From positions 372,001 to 436,000 of the forward strand of contig NZ_JAERPS020000002.1 in the NCBI RefSeq assembly GCF_016918075.2: a stretch of DNA of 64,000 bases, read 5' to 3'. Numbering within the stretch: position 1 is the first letter of the stretch; each line of letters opens with the position of its first letter. Under the pieces are notes generated by a model that saw only the letters and a list, made by a program, of their open reading frames with translations, did not search any database and was not told where the DNA came from. Position numbers and translations under genes: made by a program. This document shows positions 17,633 to 27,157 of the stretch, piece by piece. The stretch is from Rheinheimera maricola. GTDB taxonomy: Bacteria; Pseudomonadota; Gammaproteobacteria; Enterobacterales; Alteromonadaceae.

Positions 17633-20600
17633 TCAGCGCAGAGCTGCTTTTGCCAACGATCTACGCATACCCAGCAATGGAAGTAACAACAACATAAACC
17701 AACCACCGGCACCACCGCTGGCTTTTGGCGTTACCTTAACCGCATAACGACAGCTACCATCATTTGCGTTTGCGCCAGGAGCATAGTTAGTCGCGCCGCT
17801 GTCAGTGCAGCCCAAGGTTATGCCATCTGACAATACCGATAACACAAAGCTTTGTGCTGATTTGTCACCTGGGTTAACACGGTCAGTTACGTTAACCGTC
17901 ACTACTGTTTCACCGAACCAGTTCGCATCAGGGGTAACCGTTACTAACGAGCCTGCGCTGTGCCCGCTGACTGAAGCCGTAATATGCTCACCGGTAACAC
18001 TGATAGTATTAGGGTTTGCATCGGCATCAGCATAAGCCACGTTAAATGTCACGGCGGTATTTTCTGCTGTTGTCATATCCTGCAGCGCAGCTAAGGTAAT
18101 ATTGCCTGCCACCTGGATGGGGTTCGAAATAACGTGCAGCCCCATGCCGCTGACGTCACTTACAATATCCATATTTAACGTCTGACCCGACGCCGTTTCG
18201 GCTACCCGCACCTTGAACGTTAATTCAAACTGAGTTGCTTCTGGCCCGGTATAGTCATAACAGATGACCTTGTTAGGCCGCACGACGTCTGTCAGGTCGT
18301 TGTACGCAGCACTGATACCGGTTTCCTGACCATAGGGATAGCCAAAAATATCCAGCGGGCCATAGTTACCGTGCAGACCAATGGAGCCAAAATCGGCAGT
18401 CCCGGCAAAGTCCATATCACCATAGGCCATGACAATTTCAAATTCACCAGCACCGTAACGGTAGGCTTTATTCATGATTAAGTTGAACGTATAACGGTCA
18501 TTATATTCTACGCCGGTAGCCTCAGCGCCAGACCAACTTACGGTCATACCCTGAGTGCGGGCATTAATCCATTCAACAATCACTTCGTTCGCGGTATACG
18601 CTAATGCAATACCTGAGCCTTTCCACGGCTCAAATACATCTTGCGCCAATGGAGTGCCCAGTGCATCTACCGGAATAGTCCAGCCGATATTGTCTAAATC
18701 GGGCTGTCCCCGCCAGAATGGTGCAATAAAAGGGCCATAGGGTGACATAATGTACGGGAACTGTTGCTGTACTATATGCTGCCCTGCATCCCAAGCCGGG
18801 CCAAAGCTGACAAAGCCCTGCGGTGACACCACGAAACGATCATAAGTCATATAATCTTCGTTGTGGAACAGGTTCATCTTCCCGTCTTCACCCCAGTAAT
18901 TGGCTAAGTGGATTTCAAATGGATTAGAGTAAATCCAGTTCCAGTCATCGTCATAATAACCACTACCGGCCCAGTCTCCGGCGGTGCCACCGATATCTGG
19001 TACAAAGCCATAGTTTTTAGCTAAGCCAACAAAACCGCTGCCATTGCTGCCATAGTTTGGCACCATACAGCTGGCGTCATCATCGCTGGTGCTGACAATG
19101 TAACTGCGCAGCCAGTTTGTTGAATCTTGTTGTACACCCACAATGCGCAGCACGTTGCCATCAACGGTCAGATTTGCCTGTTGCTCTGTGGAGCTAACCT
19201 GAACCGAATCAGCTAACAGCAGCAGGCCAGATGGGATGGTGGCGGTTAAATCAAACTGACGATCGGCACCGCTATTGTTTTGTACCACTTGCACCGTGAC
19301 ATCAACAATATCGCCGCCACGCACGCTATCAGGCATAGTTACCGACACATCATCCTTACCACGGGCTAAGCGCAATGGCACAAAGCCAATATTGCCCGGC
19401 GCCACGCTGCTACCAATATCAAACCCGGCATAGGCAACATCGCCCTCAGCCAATTGATCTAACTGCCAGCTTAAGTCAACGTCTACTGCACTGCCGTCAG
19501 TAACAGCCGGGCCGGCAACCGTCAAACCGCTTTCACCGGTAGGAACAATCGCCATTGCTATCTGATAGCTATCGACCAGATCTTCTGCTGTGATATTAAA
19601 ATTACCGTACGGATCCGGCCCCTCTTCCCGCGTCCAGTCATACATATTGATGCTGGTATTGGACAGTAACACCCAGTACATGCCGGCATCGGGGTTAGTC
19701 AGGCTACAATAGTTAAGCTCAATTTGCGTGGTAGAAGAGCATAACCATTCTTCATCAAAGTCTGCTGCGCCATTGCCATTAGCATCACGGCCTATATGAA
19801 TAGCCAGCGAGCCGTTTAAATTACCTAATTGCTGATAAAAACCGGGGCCTTTCAGATGCTTAAGCACCTCAACGACCAATCGCGACGTTCCCTCAGGTAC
19901 ATCCAGCAAATTAATCTGATTGTTACCTTGCTCATAATCGCCATCAGCATATATCGGTCTATGGTTGTTATCTTGTGGCAGCGTTAGCTCAAACGTATCA
20001 GCTTTTACCGGGCCATGACCGCGATAAACCACATCGTTGCTAGCCGCTAACGGCAAGTTACTCACGCGATATCCGCCATTATCGCGGTGTACTGCAATAT
20101 TCACCGCTTCAGGCAAACCCTGGCGATCAAAATTAATTGATACCGGCCAGTGCGAGTCAGGAATACTGGCATCGGTGGCGATAAGATTAACGTTGCTCCA
20201 CAGCTCCAAACCTTCAATGCTATTGCCGCTACCCGCTAATAACGAGTTGTACTGCGACTGTATATCGGCAATATTGGCTTTAATAACAATACTCTGGCTT
20301 TCACCGGCCTGAAGACTAAAACTCGCTGGAAAGAACTCCATTTTGGCGTTATGCATGTTGATCTCGCCTTCAGAGGTGTTAGTCCAGCGATCATATACCC
20401 AGCCATCTGCGCTCAACGCCCAACTGCCATCACGGCTCGCCGTCACCGTTCTTACCCAGGAGCAAACGCCAGCACGACAATTGCTGTCGACAAGTTGCGG
20501 TAAATTTAGTTGGCGTACATCGCCACCCCGACGTGGGTTTGCCAGCGTAAAGTTGGCCGCCGTTTCATCCATAATAAGGCCCGCATCAATTGCAGCGCGC

Positions 20601-22873
20601 ACATTTACCCGGCCAGAGCCCGCACGGTGTTGGCGGGCAGGATGCCCGTCTGGCCGGTAGGTGGGTTCTACGTCACGCTTCACCGTTTGCGATGCCGTCA
20701 TTTCTAACGCCGACTGTACTTGCGCAGCAGTCCAGTTTGGATGAGCCTGACGCACTAAAGCCATAGCACCGGCGACATGTGGTGACGCCATAGAGGTACC
20801 GCTAAGCGTTGCCCAATCCTGCGACAGCGCAGAGTCGGGCTGCAATGGATGCTCATCAGCGTAAGGCGCATAGATATTGACACCCGGCGCTGCTATGTGC
20901 GGGGCTAAATGGTGTTTATAGGTTTGTGACGGGCCTAAAGATGAAAAGTCAGCCAATATATCACCGGCCGCAGGGTCTATACTGTGCGCCACCGAACCAC
21001 CAGTGATACTAACAGCATGATTCGCGCCACCATCATTCAGCCAGTCTAAGATACTTTGCCCGGTCCAATAACTAACGTGGATACCTGGTAATGGAAACAC
21101 ATCATCAAATATCTGCTGTTCAGCGTCAGTCATGCCATCGGTATAGGGCTCATTATATAAAATAAAACCACCGGCGCCGCCGGCTAACACGTTCTGCGCC
21201 TTAGCAACACGTGCATTGCCGCCACGCTTACACACCACAATTTGGTTGTTACTGAAGGTTCCGGCAGCAAACTCGTTCAGACACTGCTCATCACCAACAC
21301 TGGCGGCCAGTACAGGCACACCATTGACAATACTGCTGGTAGAATAACCGGCAATATCATCGGGCCAGCTATTTTCAGGGTCAATATAGACATAAGGCAG
21401 ATTTTGGCCGCCACTAAATTCAATCAGGTTGGTGGTAACGTCCAGTACCCGGTCATGTGTGCTGGCTGCAACAACCATAGACCAGGGCGCGCTATGGCCC
21501 AGGCTGCCAAAAATAGTATTATTGGCATCACCGCCAGAGTTACCTGCTGACGTAGCCACCAAAATACCCGCTTCGCGTGCAGCCAGCATGGCGAGTTCTG
21601 TCGCATCTTCCCAAGGGAAACGCTCTGCGCCACCGACAGAAAAATTAATAACATCTACACCATCTTGGATGGCTTGTTCGTAGGCTTTTAGTACCGCCTC
21701 AGTTGGGCAACCTTCCAACATACAAACCTGATAAGAAATGATATTGGCACGCGGGGCAACACCAGATGTTGAGGCAAAAGTATGACCCATAGGTATACCA
21801 TCACCATCACCTAACGAGGGTGACAGTAACGGCACGTTGTCGACAGTATTGCCAGCTGCGGTGCCGGCAACATGGCTACCGTGCCCCTGATAATCTTCAC
21901 CAGTTGCTGGCACGCCAGCAGGGTAAGAGTCGGTGATAACCGGCCAGCTGTACACGCCAATCAACTTGCTATTGCAGCTTAACTTGCCGCTGGCGCAATC
22001 ACCAAGATAGACACCCTCGCCCAATGGATTCGTGTGGGTATAACCATCTCCGGCTACTGCACTAAACGCAATATGATCGGTGTTAATACCGGTATCAAGT
22101 ATACCGATAATAATACCTTCACCTTGCTGCGCGATGCCATGCACCGTATTGCCAGACCATACCTGATCGGCACCAATAAACGCCGGGCCACGGTCAGTTA
22201 ACAGTTGCTGCATGCTGGAGCGTTCAACAAATTCAACTTGCGGCAACGAAGCTAGCGCTTTTGCTTGCTGCTGTGTCATCTGTAATGAAAAGCCGTTAAC
22301 GGCATGAGTGTAATGCGCACGTACATTGTCGCTAATACCAAAACTACGCGCGGCACTTATCACGGCGTCCTGTTTAGACAACAGGTAACTTTTGTAGCTT
22401 TGCTGCCGCGAGCTTGCCACTGCACTAACGGCGGCCAAATCAACGGGTAGCGCTTTTTGCTTAGCGGCCGCTACTTGTGACAAGTTGCCTGCTTTAGCCG
22501 CCAGCTCTTGTGCAATGGTACTTTTTGCCGTAGCGGCTAAGCCAGCTACCCGGCCATCATAAGTAGCAATGGGCAGGTCGCGCAGCCGCACAATATAAAT
22601 ATCTGCACCGGTACGCCCGGGCTCAGCAAAAAATTTTTCTTTGGCCGACGCCGGCTGAATTTGCTGGTTTTTGCCACCCGGCTTAGTGCGTGCAATATTG
22701 CCTTGTTGTAGTGTTGCAGCAACAGGCTGCTGCATTTTTGTCGCTGCCAGTTTAATTTGCTGTAGTGTCGCGCCATGGCCCTGAGCAACAGCCGGAGCCG
22801 CTTGCGCAGAGACCGCCACACCTACGCTGTACAGCGCTGACAGCATAGCCAGACTTATTGATTTTAGTTTCAC
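17633..22873 (-). CDS. Large secreted S8 (subtilisin-like) peptidase with GlyGly-CTERM
   Basis: A 1746-residue secreted protease. Signal peptide 1-25; an inhibitor-like propeptide to about 220; the S8 catalytic domain has D260 in GILDTG, H331 in GHGSHVAGT, oxyanion N445 in SAGNSGG and S694 in GTSMASPHVAG. A PA domain is inserted at about 520-630. Beyond it lie roughly 1000 residues of beta-rich, fibronectin/Ig-like and DUF11-like segments, including a calcium-type repeat near the end (CTDSGATNYAPGANANDGSC). The extreme C-terminus SGGAGGWFMLLLLPLLGMRR is a GlyGly-CTERM sorting signal, cleaved by rhombosortase in other bacteria. The start is a GTG after GGAGGA. It is monocistronic and terminated by the tag-side hairpin. 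Confidence 0.93.
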   Translation of the reverse strand: MKLKSISLAMLSALYSVGVAVSAQAAPAVAQGHGATLQQIKLAATKMQQPVAATLQQGNIARTKPGGKNQQIQPASAKEKFFAEPGRTGADIYIVRLRDLPIATYDGRVAGLAATAKSTIAQELAAKAGNLSQVAAAKQKALPVDLAAVSAVASSRQQSYKSYLLSKQDAVISAARSFGISDNVRAHYTHAVNGFSLQMTQQQAKALASLPQVEFVERSSMQQLLTDRGPAFIGADQVWSGNTVHGIAQQGEGIIIGILDTGINTDHIAFSAVAGDGYTHTNPLGEGVYLGDCASGKLSCNSKLIGVYSWPVITDSYPAGVPATGEDYQGHGSHVAGTAAGNTVDNVPLLSPSLGDGDGIPMGHTFASTSGVAPRANIISYQVCMLEGCPTEAVLKAYEQAIQDGVDVINFSVGGAERFPWEDATELAMLAAREAGILVATSAGNSGGDANNTIFGSLGHSAPWSMVVAASTHDRVLDVTTNLIEFSGGQNLPYVYIDPENSWPDDIAGYSTSSIVNGVPVLAASVGDEQCLNEFAAGTFSNNQIVVCKRGGNARVAKAQNVLAGGAGGFILYNEPYTDGMTDAEQQIFDDVFPLPGIHVSYWTGQSILDWLNDGGANHAVSITGGSVAHSIDPAAGDILADFSSLGPSQTYKHHLAPHIAAPGVNIYAPYADEHPLQPDSALSQDWATLSGTSMASPHVAGAMALVRQAHPNWTAAQVQSALEMTASQTVKRDVEPTYRPDGHPARQHRAGSGRVNVRAAIDAGLIMDETAANFTLANPRRGGDVRQLNLPQLVDSNCRAGVCSWVRTVTASRDGSWALSADGWVYDRWTNTSEGEINMHNAKMEFFPASFSLQAGESQSIVIKANIADIQSQYNSLLAGSGNSIEGLELWSNVNLIATDASIPDSHWPVSINFDRQGLPEAVNIAVHRDNGGYRVSNLPLAASNDVVYRGHGPVKADTFELTLPQDNNHRPIYADGDYEQGNNQINLLDVPEGTSRLVVEVLKHLKGPGFYQQLGNLNGSLAIHIGRDANGNGAADFDEEWLCSSTTQIELNYCSLTNPDAGMYWVLLSNTSINMYDWTREEGPDPYGNFNITAEDLVDSYQIAMAIVPTGESGLTVAGPAVTDGSAVDVDLSWQLDQLAEGDVAYAGFDIGSSVAPGNIGFVPLRLARGKDDVSVTMPDSVRGGDIVDVTVQVVQNNSGADRQFDLTATIPSGLLLLADSVQVSSTEQQANLTVDGNVLRIVGVQQDSTNWLRSYIVSTSDDDASCMVPNYGSNGSGFVGLAKNYGFVPDIGGTAGDWAGSGYYDDDWNWIYSNPFEIHLANYWGEDGKMNLFHNEDYMTYDRFVVSPQGFVSFGPAWDAGQHIVQQQFPYIMSPYGPFIAPFWRGQPDLDNIGWTIPVDALGTPLAQDVFEPWKGSGIALAYTANEVIVEWINARTQGMTVSWSGAEATGVEYNDRYTFNLIMNKAYRYGAGEFEIVMAYGDMDFAGTADFGSIGLHGNYGPLDIFGYPYGQETGISAAYNDLTDVVRPNKVICYDYTGPEATQFELTFKVRVAETASGQTLNMDIVSDVSGMGLHVISNPIQVAGNITLAALQDMTTAENTAVTFNVAYADADANPNTISVTGEHITASVSGHSAGSLVTVTPDANWFGETVVTVNVTDRVNPGDKSAQSFVLSVLSDGITLGCTDSGATNYAPGANANDGSCRYAVKVTPKASGGAGGWFMLLLLPLLGMRRSLAKAALR

Positions 22874-23113
22874 ACTTCCTCCGTTGAATGCATTAACTGG
22901 TTAATATTTATACTTTTGCATTCAGCCGGCAGTTATATCGCGTGCAATCACCTGCAACTGTATCAAAGTGTGCAGTGTTATTTTCTGCCGCACACTTTTG
23001 TACACTTCGCACTTTGCAGCACTGCTATGTTATGTCAGCTTGAGTTTGTTGATAAACTGGCCAGAAATTCAGCTGTTACTATAATTTTCAAATACCCCAC
23101 TACAGGTTAAATA

Positions 23114-23962
23114 ATGTTACTACGCAGTATCACTCGTTTTTTATGTCCCATATTCTTGTTCGCAGCAAATTTTGTGCAAGCTGCCGACGAGCATGATGAT
23201 ATAGCTCAGCGACTGCAGTGGCACATGGCGCTAACCGTGGGTTATGGCCAGTATGACAGCCTGTTATTTGATGAAAAGCCGAGCCAATTATTTGTGCTGC
23301 CACGCTGGTCGCTATATTACAACAGGCTGTATGTTGAAAACCTCGATCTGGGTTTTAATCTGCTTGAAAGCCGGCATTTTTCACTTGATCTTAGTACCAA
23401 GCAAAGTTTTGACGCCCTACTGGTACGAAAAGGCAACGCCGAAGATGCGCTGATAAAATCGATTGCTGTCCACGATATAAAATGGCCGATACCCTGGGAT
23501 TCTGATATCCGCGACACCTTGGATCTGACTAAACGCCACAGCAGTTATCTCGCCGGTGCCACACTATACTTCAGGGGTGGCAATACCGAGCTTCGCAGCG
23601 CACTACATGCCGACATTTCGGGCGTACATAACGGTAAAGAGTGGCATAACCAGCTGCGCTATCACTATCAGTACGGTGCCTTTGAACTGGCAACCAGCAT
23701 GGGGCTACGCTGGCTAGACCGGCGCTATGGCAATTATTACTTTGGTTTACGTTATAGCGAAACTGAGGATGCGGCAGCAAACCAGCCTGGCAGTATGTGG
23801 CTGCCGTCGCTGAAGCTTGAGGCCAGTTTCACGCTAACAGACGACATCAGGCTGGTGGCGCACTGGAAAAGAGAGTGGTACCCGTCAGCGATTACCGCTA
23901 GTGTCTTTATCGGCAAAGCACAGCACGATGTCTGGTTTACGGGGTTGCAGTACCGATGGTGA
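23114..23962 (+). CDS. MipA/OmpV family outer membrane protein
   Basis: A 282-residue outer-membrane protein with a signal peptide (ending FVQAADEHDD) and alternating aromatic beta-strand segments to a C-terminal W, the MipA/OmpV pattern (GLQYRW). In E. coli MipA scaffolds murein enzymes; many homologues are regulated envelope proteins of unknown role. AGG is eight bases before the ATG. The gene overlaps the DUF3019 gene by seven bases, and a response regulator and kinase follow immediately, so it is probably the main output gene of that two-component system. Confidence 0.85.
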   Translation: MLLRSITRFLCPIFLFAANFVQAADEHDDIAQRLQWHMALTVGYGQYDSLLFDEKPSQLFVLPRWSLYYNRLYVENLDLGFNLLESRHFSLDLSTKQSFDALLVRKGNAEDALIKSIAVHDIKWPIPWDSDIRDTLDLTKRHSSYLAGATLYFRGGNTELRSALHADISGVHNGKEWHNQLRYHYQYGAFELATSMGLRWLDRRYGNYYFGLRYSETEDAAANQPGSMWLPSLKLEASFTLTDDIRLVAHWKREWYPSAITASVFIGKAQHDVWFTGLQYRW

Positions 23963-24321
23963 GGTTAAGGCGGGCATTATGCTGCAGCTTACTTTGGCTG
24001 CCCCTGTCAGCGCATACCGCTGAGCTTGAGATCCTGCCGAAATACTGCCTCATCGTCAACGACGCGATGTGCCGCACCAATATCACCGTACGCTGGCAAG
24101 CTGACGCCCCAGCTTGTCTGGTAAACGCAACTAGCCAACGTGTGCTGCATTGTGCCAAACAGCAGGATAACTTTGTCGTCACCGTACATAGCAAACAGAC
24201 AGTCGCGTTTAATTTAGTAGACCAGGCCAGCAATGAAATTCTGCTCACCACGGAATTTAAAATACTGCATAATCAGCCGCAGGCGCTGCAGCAACGCCGG
24301 CTATCCTGGAGCATATTTTAA
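23956..24321 (+). CDS. DUF3019 family periplasmic protein
   Basis: A 121-residue exported protein of unknown function. Signal peptide about 1-22 (LLWLPLSAHTAE), then a compact beta-rich domain with four cysteines in two pairs: CLIVNDAMC (C-x7-C) and a later C-x11-C. The residues ITVRW and the LP-x-x-C lead are typical of DUF3019. It overlaps the MipA gene upstream and abuts the response regulator ATG (they share one base). The paired cysteines recur in the periplasmic domain of the linked kinase, which suggests a related fold. Confidence 0.75.
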   Translation: MVRLRRALCCSLLWLPLSAHTAELEILPKYCLIVNDAMCRTNITVRWQADAPACLVNATSQRVLHCAKQQDNFVVTVHSKQTVAFNLVDQASNEILLTTEFKILHNQPQALQQRRLSWSIF

Positions 24322-25007
24322 TGAGCAAACATATATTGCTGCTAGAAGATGATTTAGAACTGGCCAGGTTAATGCAAGACTGCATGTCAGCTGAAGGCTA
24401 CAGCGTCTCACATGCCTATACTGCTGCCCGCGCCACCCAGTTAGTACATCAACAACTATTTGATTTAGTGATATGTGACGTCATGTTACCGGGTAAAAGT
24501 GGCTTTAGTTTTGTTGAAGACATCCGTGATTCGTTTGCTGGCCCTATCCTGTTTATGACGGCACAAAACTCACTTAAACAACAACTTTACGGCTTTGAAT
24601 TAGGCGCTCAGGATTACTTGCTTAAACCCATAGATCCGCGCCTGTTATTAGCCAAGATAAAGGTGTTTCTGACACCAGACCACGCGGCTTTGCCGTTAAA
24701 TACGCAATATGAGCAGCTTAACCTGAAACTCGACTGTACTACAAAAGCAGCGTGGCTGGATGATGTGCCGCTAGACCTTACCACGGCAGAGTTTCGTCTA
24801 CTGGAAGCCCTGATGCAACGTTATGGCGCCGTGGTTAGCCGGGACTGGTTATTTCAAAATCATTTAGGTCGGGATTACGATGGCACTGACCGCACCATGG
24901 ACGGGCGGGTATCACGGTTACGTAAAAAGCTACAAGCAGTTGATCCGGCGTGGAATATCGTCATTTCATGGGGAGAGGGGTACTACCTTGCCTATAAGCC
25001 GACCTGA
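24321..25007 (+). CDS. OmpR/PhoB family response regulator
   Basis: A 228-residue two-domain regulator. The receiver domain (1-115) has acidic pocket ED at 10-11, phospho-acceptor D53 in VICDVMLPGKSG, T79-type switch (LFMTAQ) and K in LLKPIDP. The winged-helix DNA-binding domain (about 130-225) contains TTAEFRLLEALMQR and the recognition segment DRTMDGRVSRLRKKL. It shares one base with the DUF3019 gene and overlaps the kinase gene by 20 bases, so the four genes form one tight operon and the partner is certain. Confidence 0.93.
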   Translation: MSKHILLLEDDLELARLMQDCMSAEGYSVSHAYTAARATQLVHQQLFDLVICDVMLPGKSGFSFVEDIRDSFAGPILFMTAQNSLKQQLYGFELGAQDYLLKPIDPRLLLAKIKVFLTPDHAALPLNTQYEQLNLKLDCTTKAAWLDDVPLDLTTAEFRLLEALMQRYGAVVSRDWLFQNHLGRDYDGTDRTMDGRVSRLRKKLQAVDPAWNIVISWGEGYYLAYKPT

Positions 25008-26220
25008 CAGGCTTTCATTGTCGCTACTGCGCTTCTATTTAGTGCTGGCGCTAACGGTGCCGGCACTAGCGTTCACTATCAGCTTGCTGCACAACTGGTA
25101 TACGTCAGACAGCGCACCGGCAGTACAGCTGGATCACATACTCGCACAGGCATTTACAACCACGCCAGCGCATAATATGCGTTGCATAATGTCGGCACAA
25201 GATGAATGTACCGATGCAATTTTTATTCAGCTCTCCGCTGACCACTGGCAGCACAGCAATGCTAACCCGCAACAGCATTATTTTGAGTTCGCTGAATCAG
25301 CCAGCCAGCGTTTGCTATGTCAGCGCCAGCCTGATGCCAGTCTTTACTGCCTGCGATTGCAACTAGCCGATGCAACATCTGTAAATACCAAACAACGTTT
25401 TAGCCTGTTGTTTTATGCCGCGCTTTTTATTGTTTTCTTTATCTACGCTGCGACATTGTTTAAAGATGCAGCGGTGCTGCGTGCCTCGGCATTAGATGAA
25501 ATAAGACATGGTAAGCTGCCGGCGTTCAGACTAAGCCCAAAATCGTACTTAGCCCCGTTGGCAAAGTCATTGCAAAATATGACAGCGCGCATTAGCGAGC
25601 TCACCACGTTTCAAACTGAAATAGCTGAAACAATATGCCACGATATTAAAACGCCAGTGGCGCGTATGCGCTTTATTGCCCACCAAATAGAAAATAAAGG
25701 CGATTCGGCTACCGCAAAGCAGCTAACCTCCAACTTGAAAGAAATAGAAGAAAACGTAAATGAATATTTATTACTGGCGCAAAACCAATACTTAGCAGAA
25801 GCGCTAAGCTATGACGCTATTAAACTGGAAGAATTTCTGCTTCAGCTTAAACAACTGTTTTCCCTTGATAATCAAATAACTATAGACATAACCATAGCAA
25901 AGCACGTTATTGTGTTAGCCAATCGGCGCTTACTGCACCGCGCGTTGGCTAACCTTATCAGCAACGCAATGCGCTATGCCGTTGCAAAAATAGCCATAGT
26001 GGTAACGATGGCAGACGGCTATTGCCATATTAGTGTGCACGATGACGGCCAGGCCGCTGCAACCAAGGCTACAGCGCCCCGAGCCACAGAAACACTGCAT
26101 CATTCATTAGGCTTAAGCATTGTGCGCCGCGTTTGCCAGCAACATAGTGGCCACTTTAACTTTACGACATCACCATTAGGCGGACACACCGCAACACTAT
26201 CGCTGCCCCAGCATAAATAA
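24988..26220 (+). CDS. Sensor histidine kinase paired with the preceding regulator
   Basis: About 410 residues if translation starts at the TTG at 24988, seven bases after GAGGGG; this gives MPISRPDRLSLSLLRFYLVL, a first helix. Topology: helix ~12-35, periplasmic domain ~36-135, helix ~138-158, HisKA with H218 in ICHDIKTPVARM, then HATPase with N-box ANLISNAMRYA. The ATP lid is atypical: the G1 motif reads HDDGQA, lacking the second glycine, and leads straight to SLGLSIV. The periplasmic domain has four cysteines (C66, C74, C111, C121), the first pair with the same C-x7-C spacing as the co-encoded DUF3019 protein. The signal is unknown. Confidence 0.88.
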   Translation: MPISRPDRLSLSLLRFYLVLALTVPALAFTISLLHNWYTSDSAPAVQLDHILAQAFTTTPAHNMRCIMSAQDECTDAIFIQLSADHWQHSNANPQQHYFEFAESASQRLLCQRQPDASLYCLRLQLADATSVNTKQRFSLLFYAALFIVFFIYAATLFKDAAVLRASALDEIRHGKLPAFRLSPKSYLAPLAKSLQNMTARISELTTFQTEIAETICHDIKTPVARMRFIAHQIENKGDSATAKQLTSNLKEIEENVNEYLLLAQNQYLAEALSYDAIKLEEFLLQLKQLFSLDNQITIDITIAKHVIVLANRRLLHRALANLISNAMRYAVAKIAIVVTMADGYCHISVHDDGQAAATKATAPRATETLHHSLGLSIVRRVCQQHSGHFNFTTSPLGGHTATLSLPQHK

Positions 26221-26364
26221 TCAGGCGGCCGAAATAATGCAGCATGCCGTTTATACACCGCTTCGTTGCACTATTACTGTCTGGCTGCAATACTCAGTCA
26301 AACTGTAACTTTGTGTTACCGCAACCGGCGATACATAGCCCGTTGCTATATCAGGTCGGCTGTT

Positions 26365-27132
26365 ATGAAATTCTGTACGGTATTACTACTGCTGTTTTGG
26401 CCTTGCTTGAGCCAGGCCAATACTGTGTTTTCGGTATGCTATGAAGGTTCGGGCATGGCGCCGTTTATCAGTGCTGGCAGCGATGAAAGCCAGCCGGTGG
26501 GTTTCCTGGTGCAAATGTTAAACGCAGCGGCGGCGCCACTGGGCATTACCTTACACTACCAACAAGCACCCTGGCTCAGATGCCAGAAAATGGTGCAGCA
26601 AAATGAGTTAAATGCCACCTTGGCGATGATTTGGTCAGCTGAGCGGGATTTGCAGTACCGCTTTCCCGACCAGCAAAGCGGTACTCAACAGTCAAAACGT
26701 TATTTATGGCAAGCCGAATACCCGGTATTTCATGCCATCACTACACCCTTTGTATTAGCGCAATATCAGCCCAGATTTGGCATTAGTGCGCCGCTGGGTT
26801 ACATTGTCGAAGACTGGCTAGCGCAAAAAGGTTGGCTTAGCCCTTACAAATTCACACTGGACGACGGCCTGAAAATGGTCTCCGATGGCAAACTAGACGG
26901 CTATAGCGCCGAGCGTTTAATCGGCAGCAATCATCTGCAACAGCTTGGCCTGGACGATAAGGTGGCGATTAGTGACGATAACTTACTGGTTGAAAACTGG
27001 CATATCGTGTTCAACCAGAGTTTCTACACGCAGAACACCCAGCTGGTCGAACAGTTTTGGTCTAACCTTATCGCTGCCCGACAACAGCTGGAAGCGAGAC
27101 ACTTTGACTTGTATATCAAGCCACCTCACTAA
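26365..27132 (+). CDS. Periplasmic amino-acid-type solute-binding protein
   Basis: A 255-residue protein of the extracellular solute-binding family 3 type, with a signal peptide (MKFCTVLLLLFWPCLSQA) starting at the ATG at 26365; the frame is open 33 codons upstream, but that part has no signal-peptide character. The mature part begins VFSVCYEGSGMAPF and shows the usual two-lobe pattern (GFLVQMLNAAAAPLGITLHY, then DGLKMVSDGKLDGYSAE). No permease or ATPase is beside it, so, as often in Alteromonadales, it may be a sensory binding protein rather than a transporter subunit. It follows the kinase by 144 bp and could report to it. Confidence 0.75.
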   Translation: MKFCTVLLLLFWPCLSQANTVFSVCYEGSGMAPFISAGSDESQPVGFLVQMLNAAAAPLGITLHYQQAPWLRCQKMVQQNELNATLAMIWSAERDLQYRFPDQQSGTQQSKRYLWQAEYPVFHAITTPFVLAQYQPRFGISAPLGYIVEDWLAQKGWLSPYKFTLDDGLKMVSDGKLDGYSAERLIGSNHLQQLGLDDKVAISDDNLLVENWHIVFNQSFYTQNTQLVEQFWSNLIAARQQLEARHFDLYIKPPH

Positions 27133-27157
27133 ACCGCATATTTAGGTTCGTTAACTG

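Noticed and set aside
23080-23085. TATAAT upstream of the mipA-like gene as a promoter -10
   Set aside because: The nearest TTGATA is 25 bp away and no -35 occurs at 16-18 bp, so I did not call a promoter.
22916-23110. Open frame of 64 codons in the region between the subtilase and mipA-like genes
   Set aside because: No Shine-Dalgarno and no recognisable domain; composition looks like non-coding promoter DNA.
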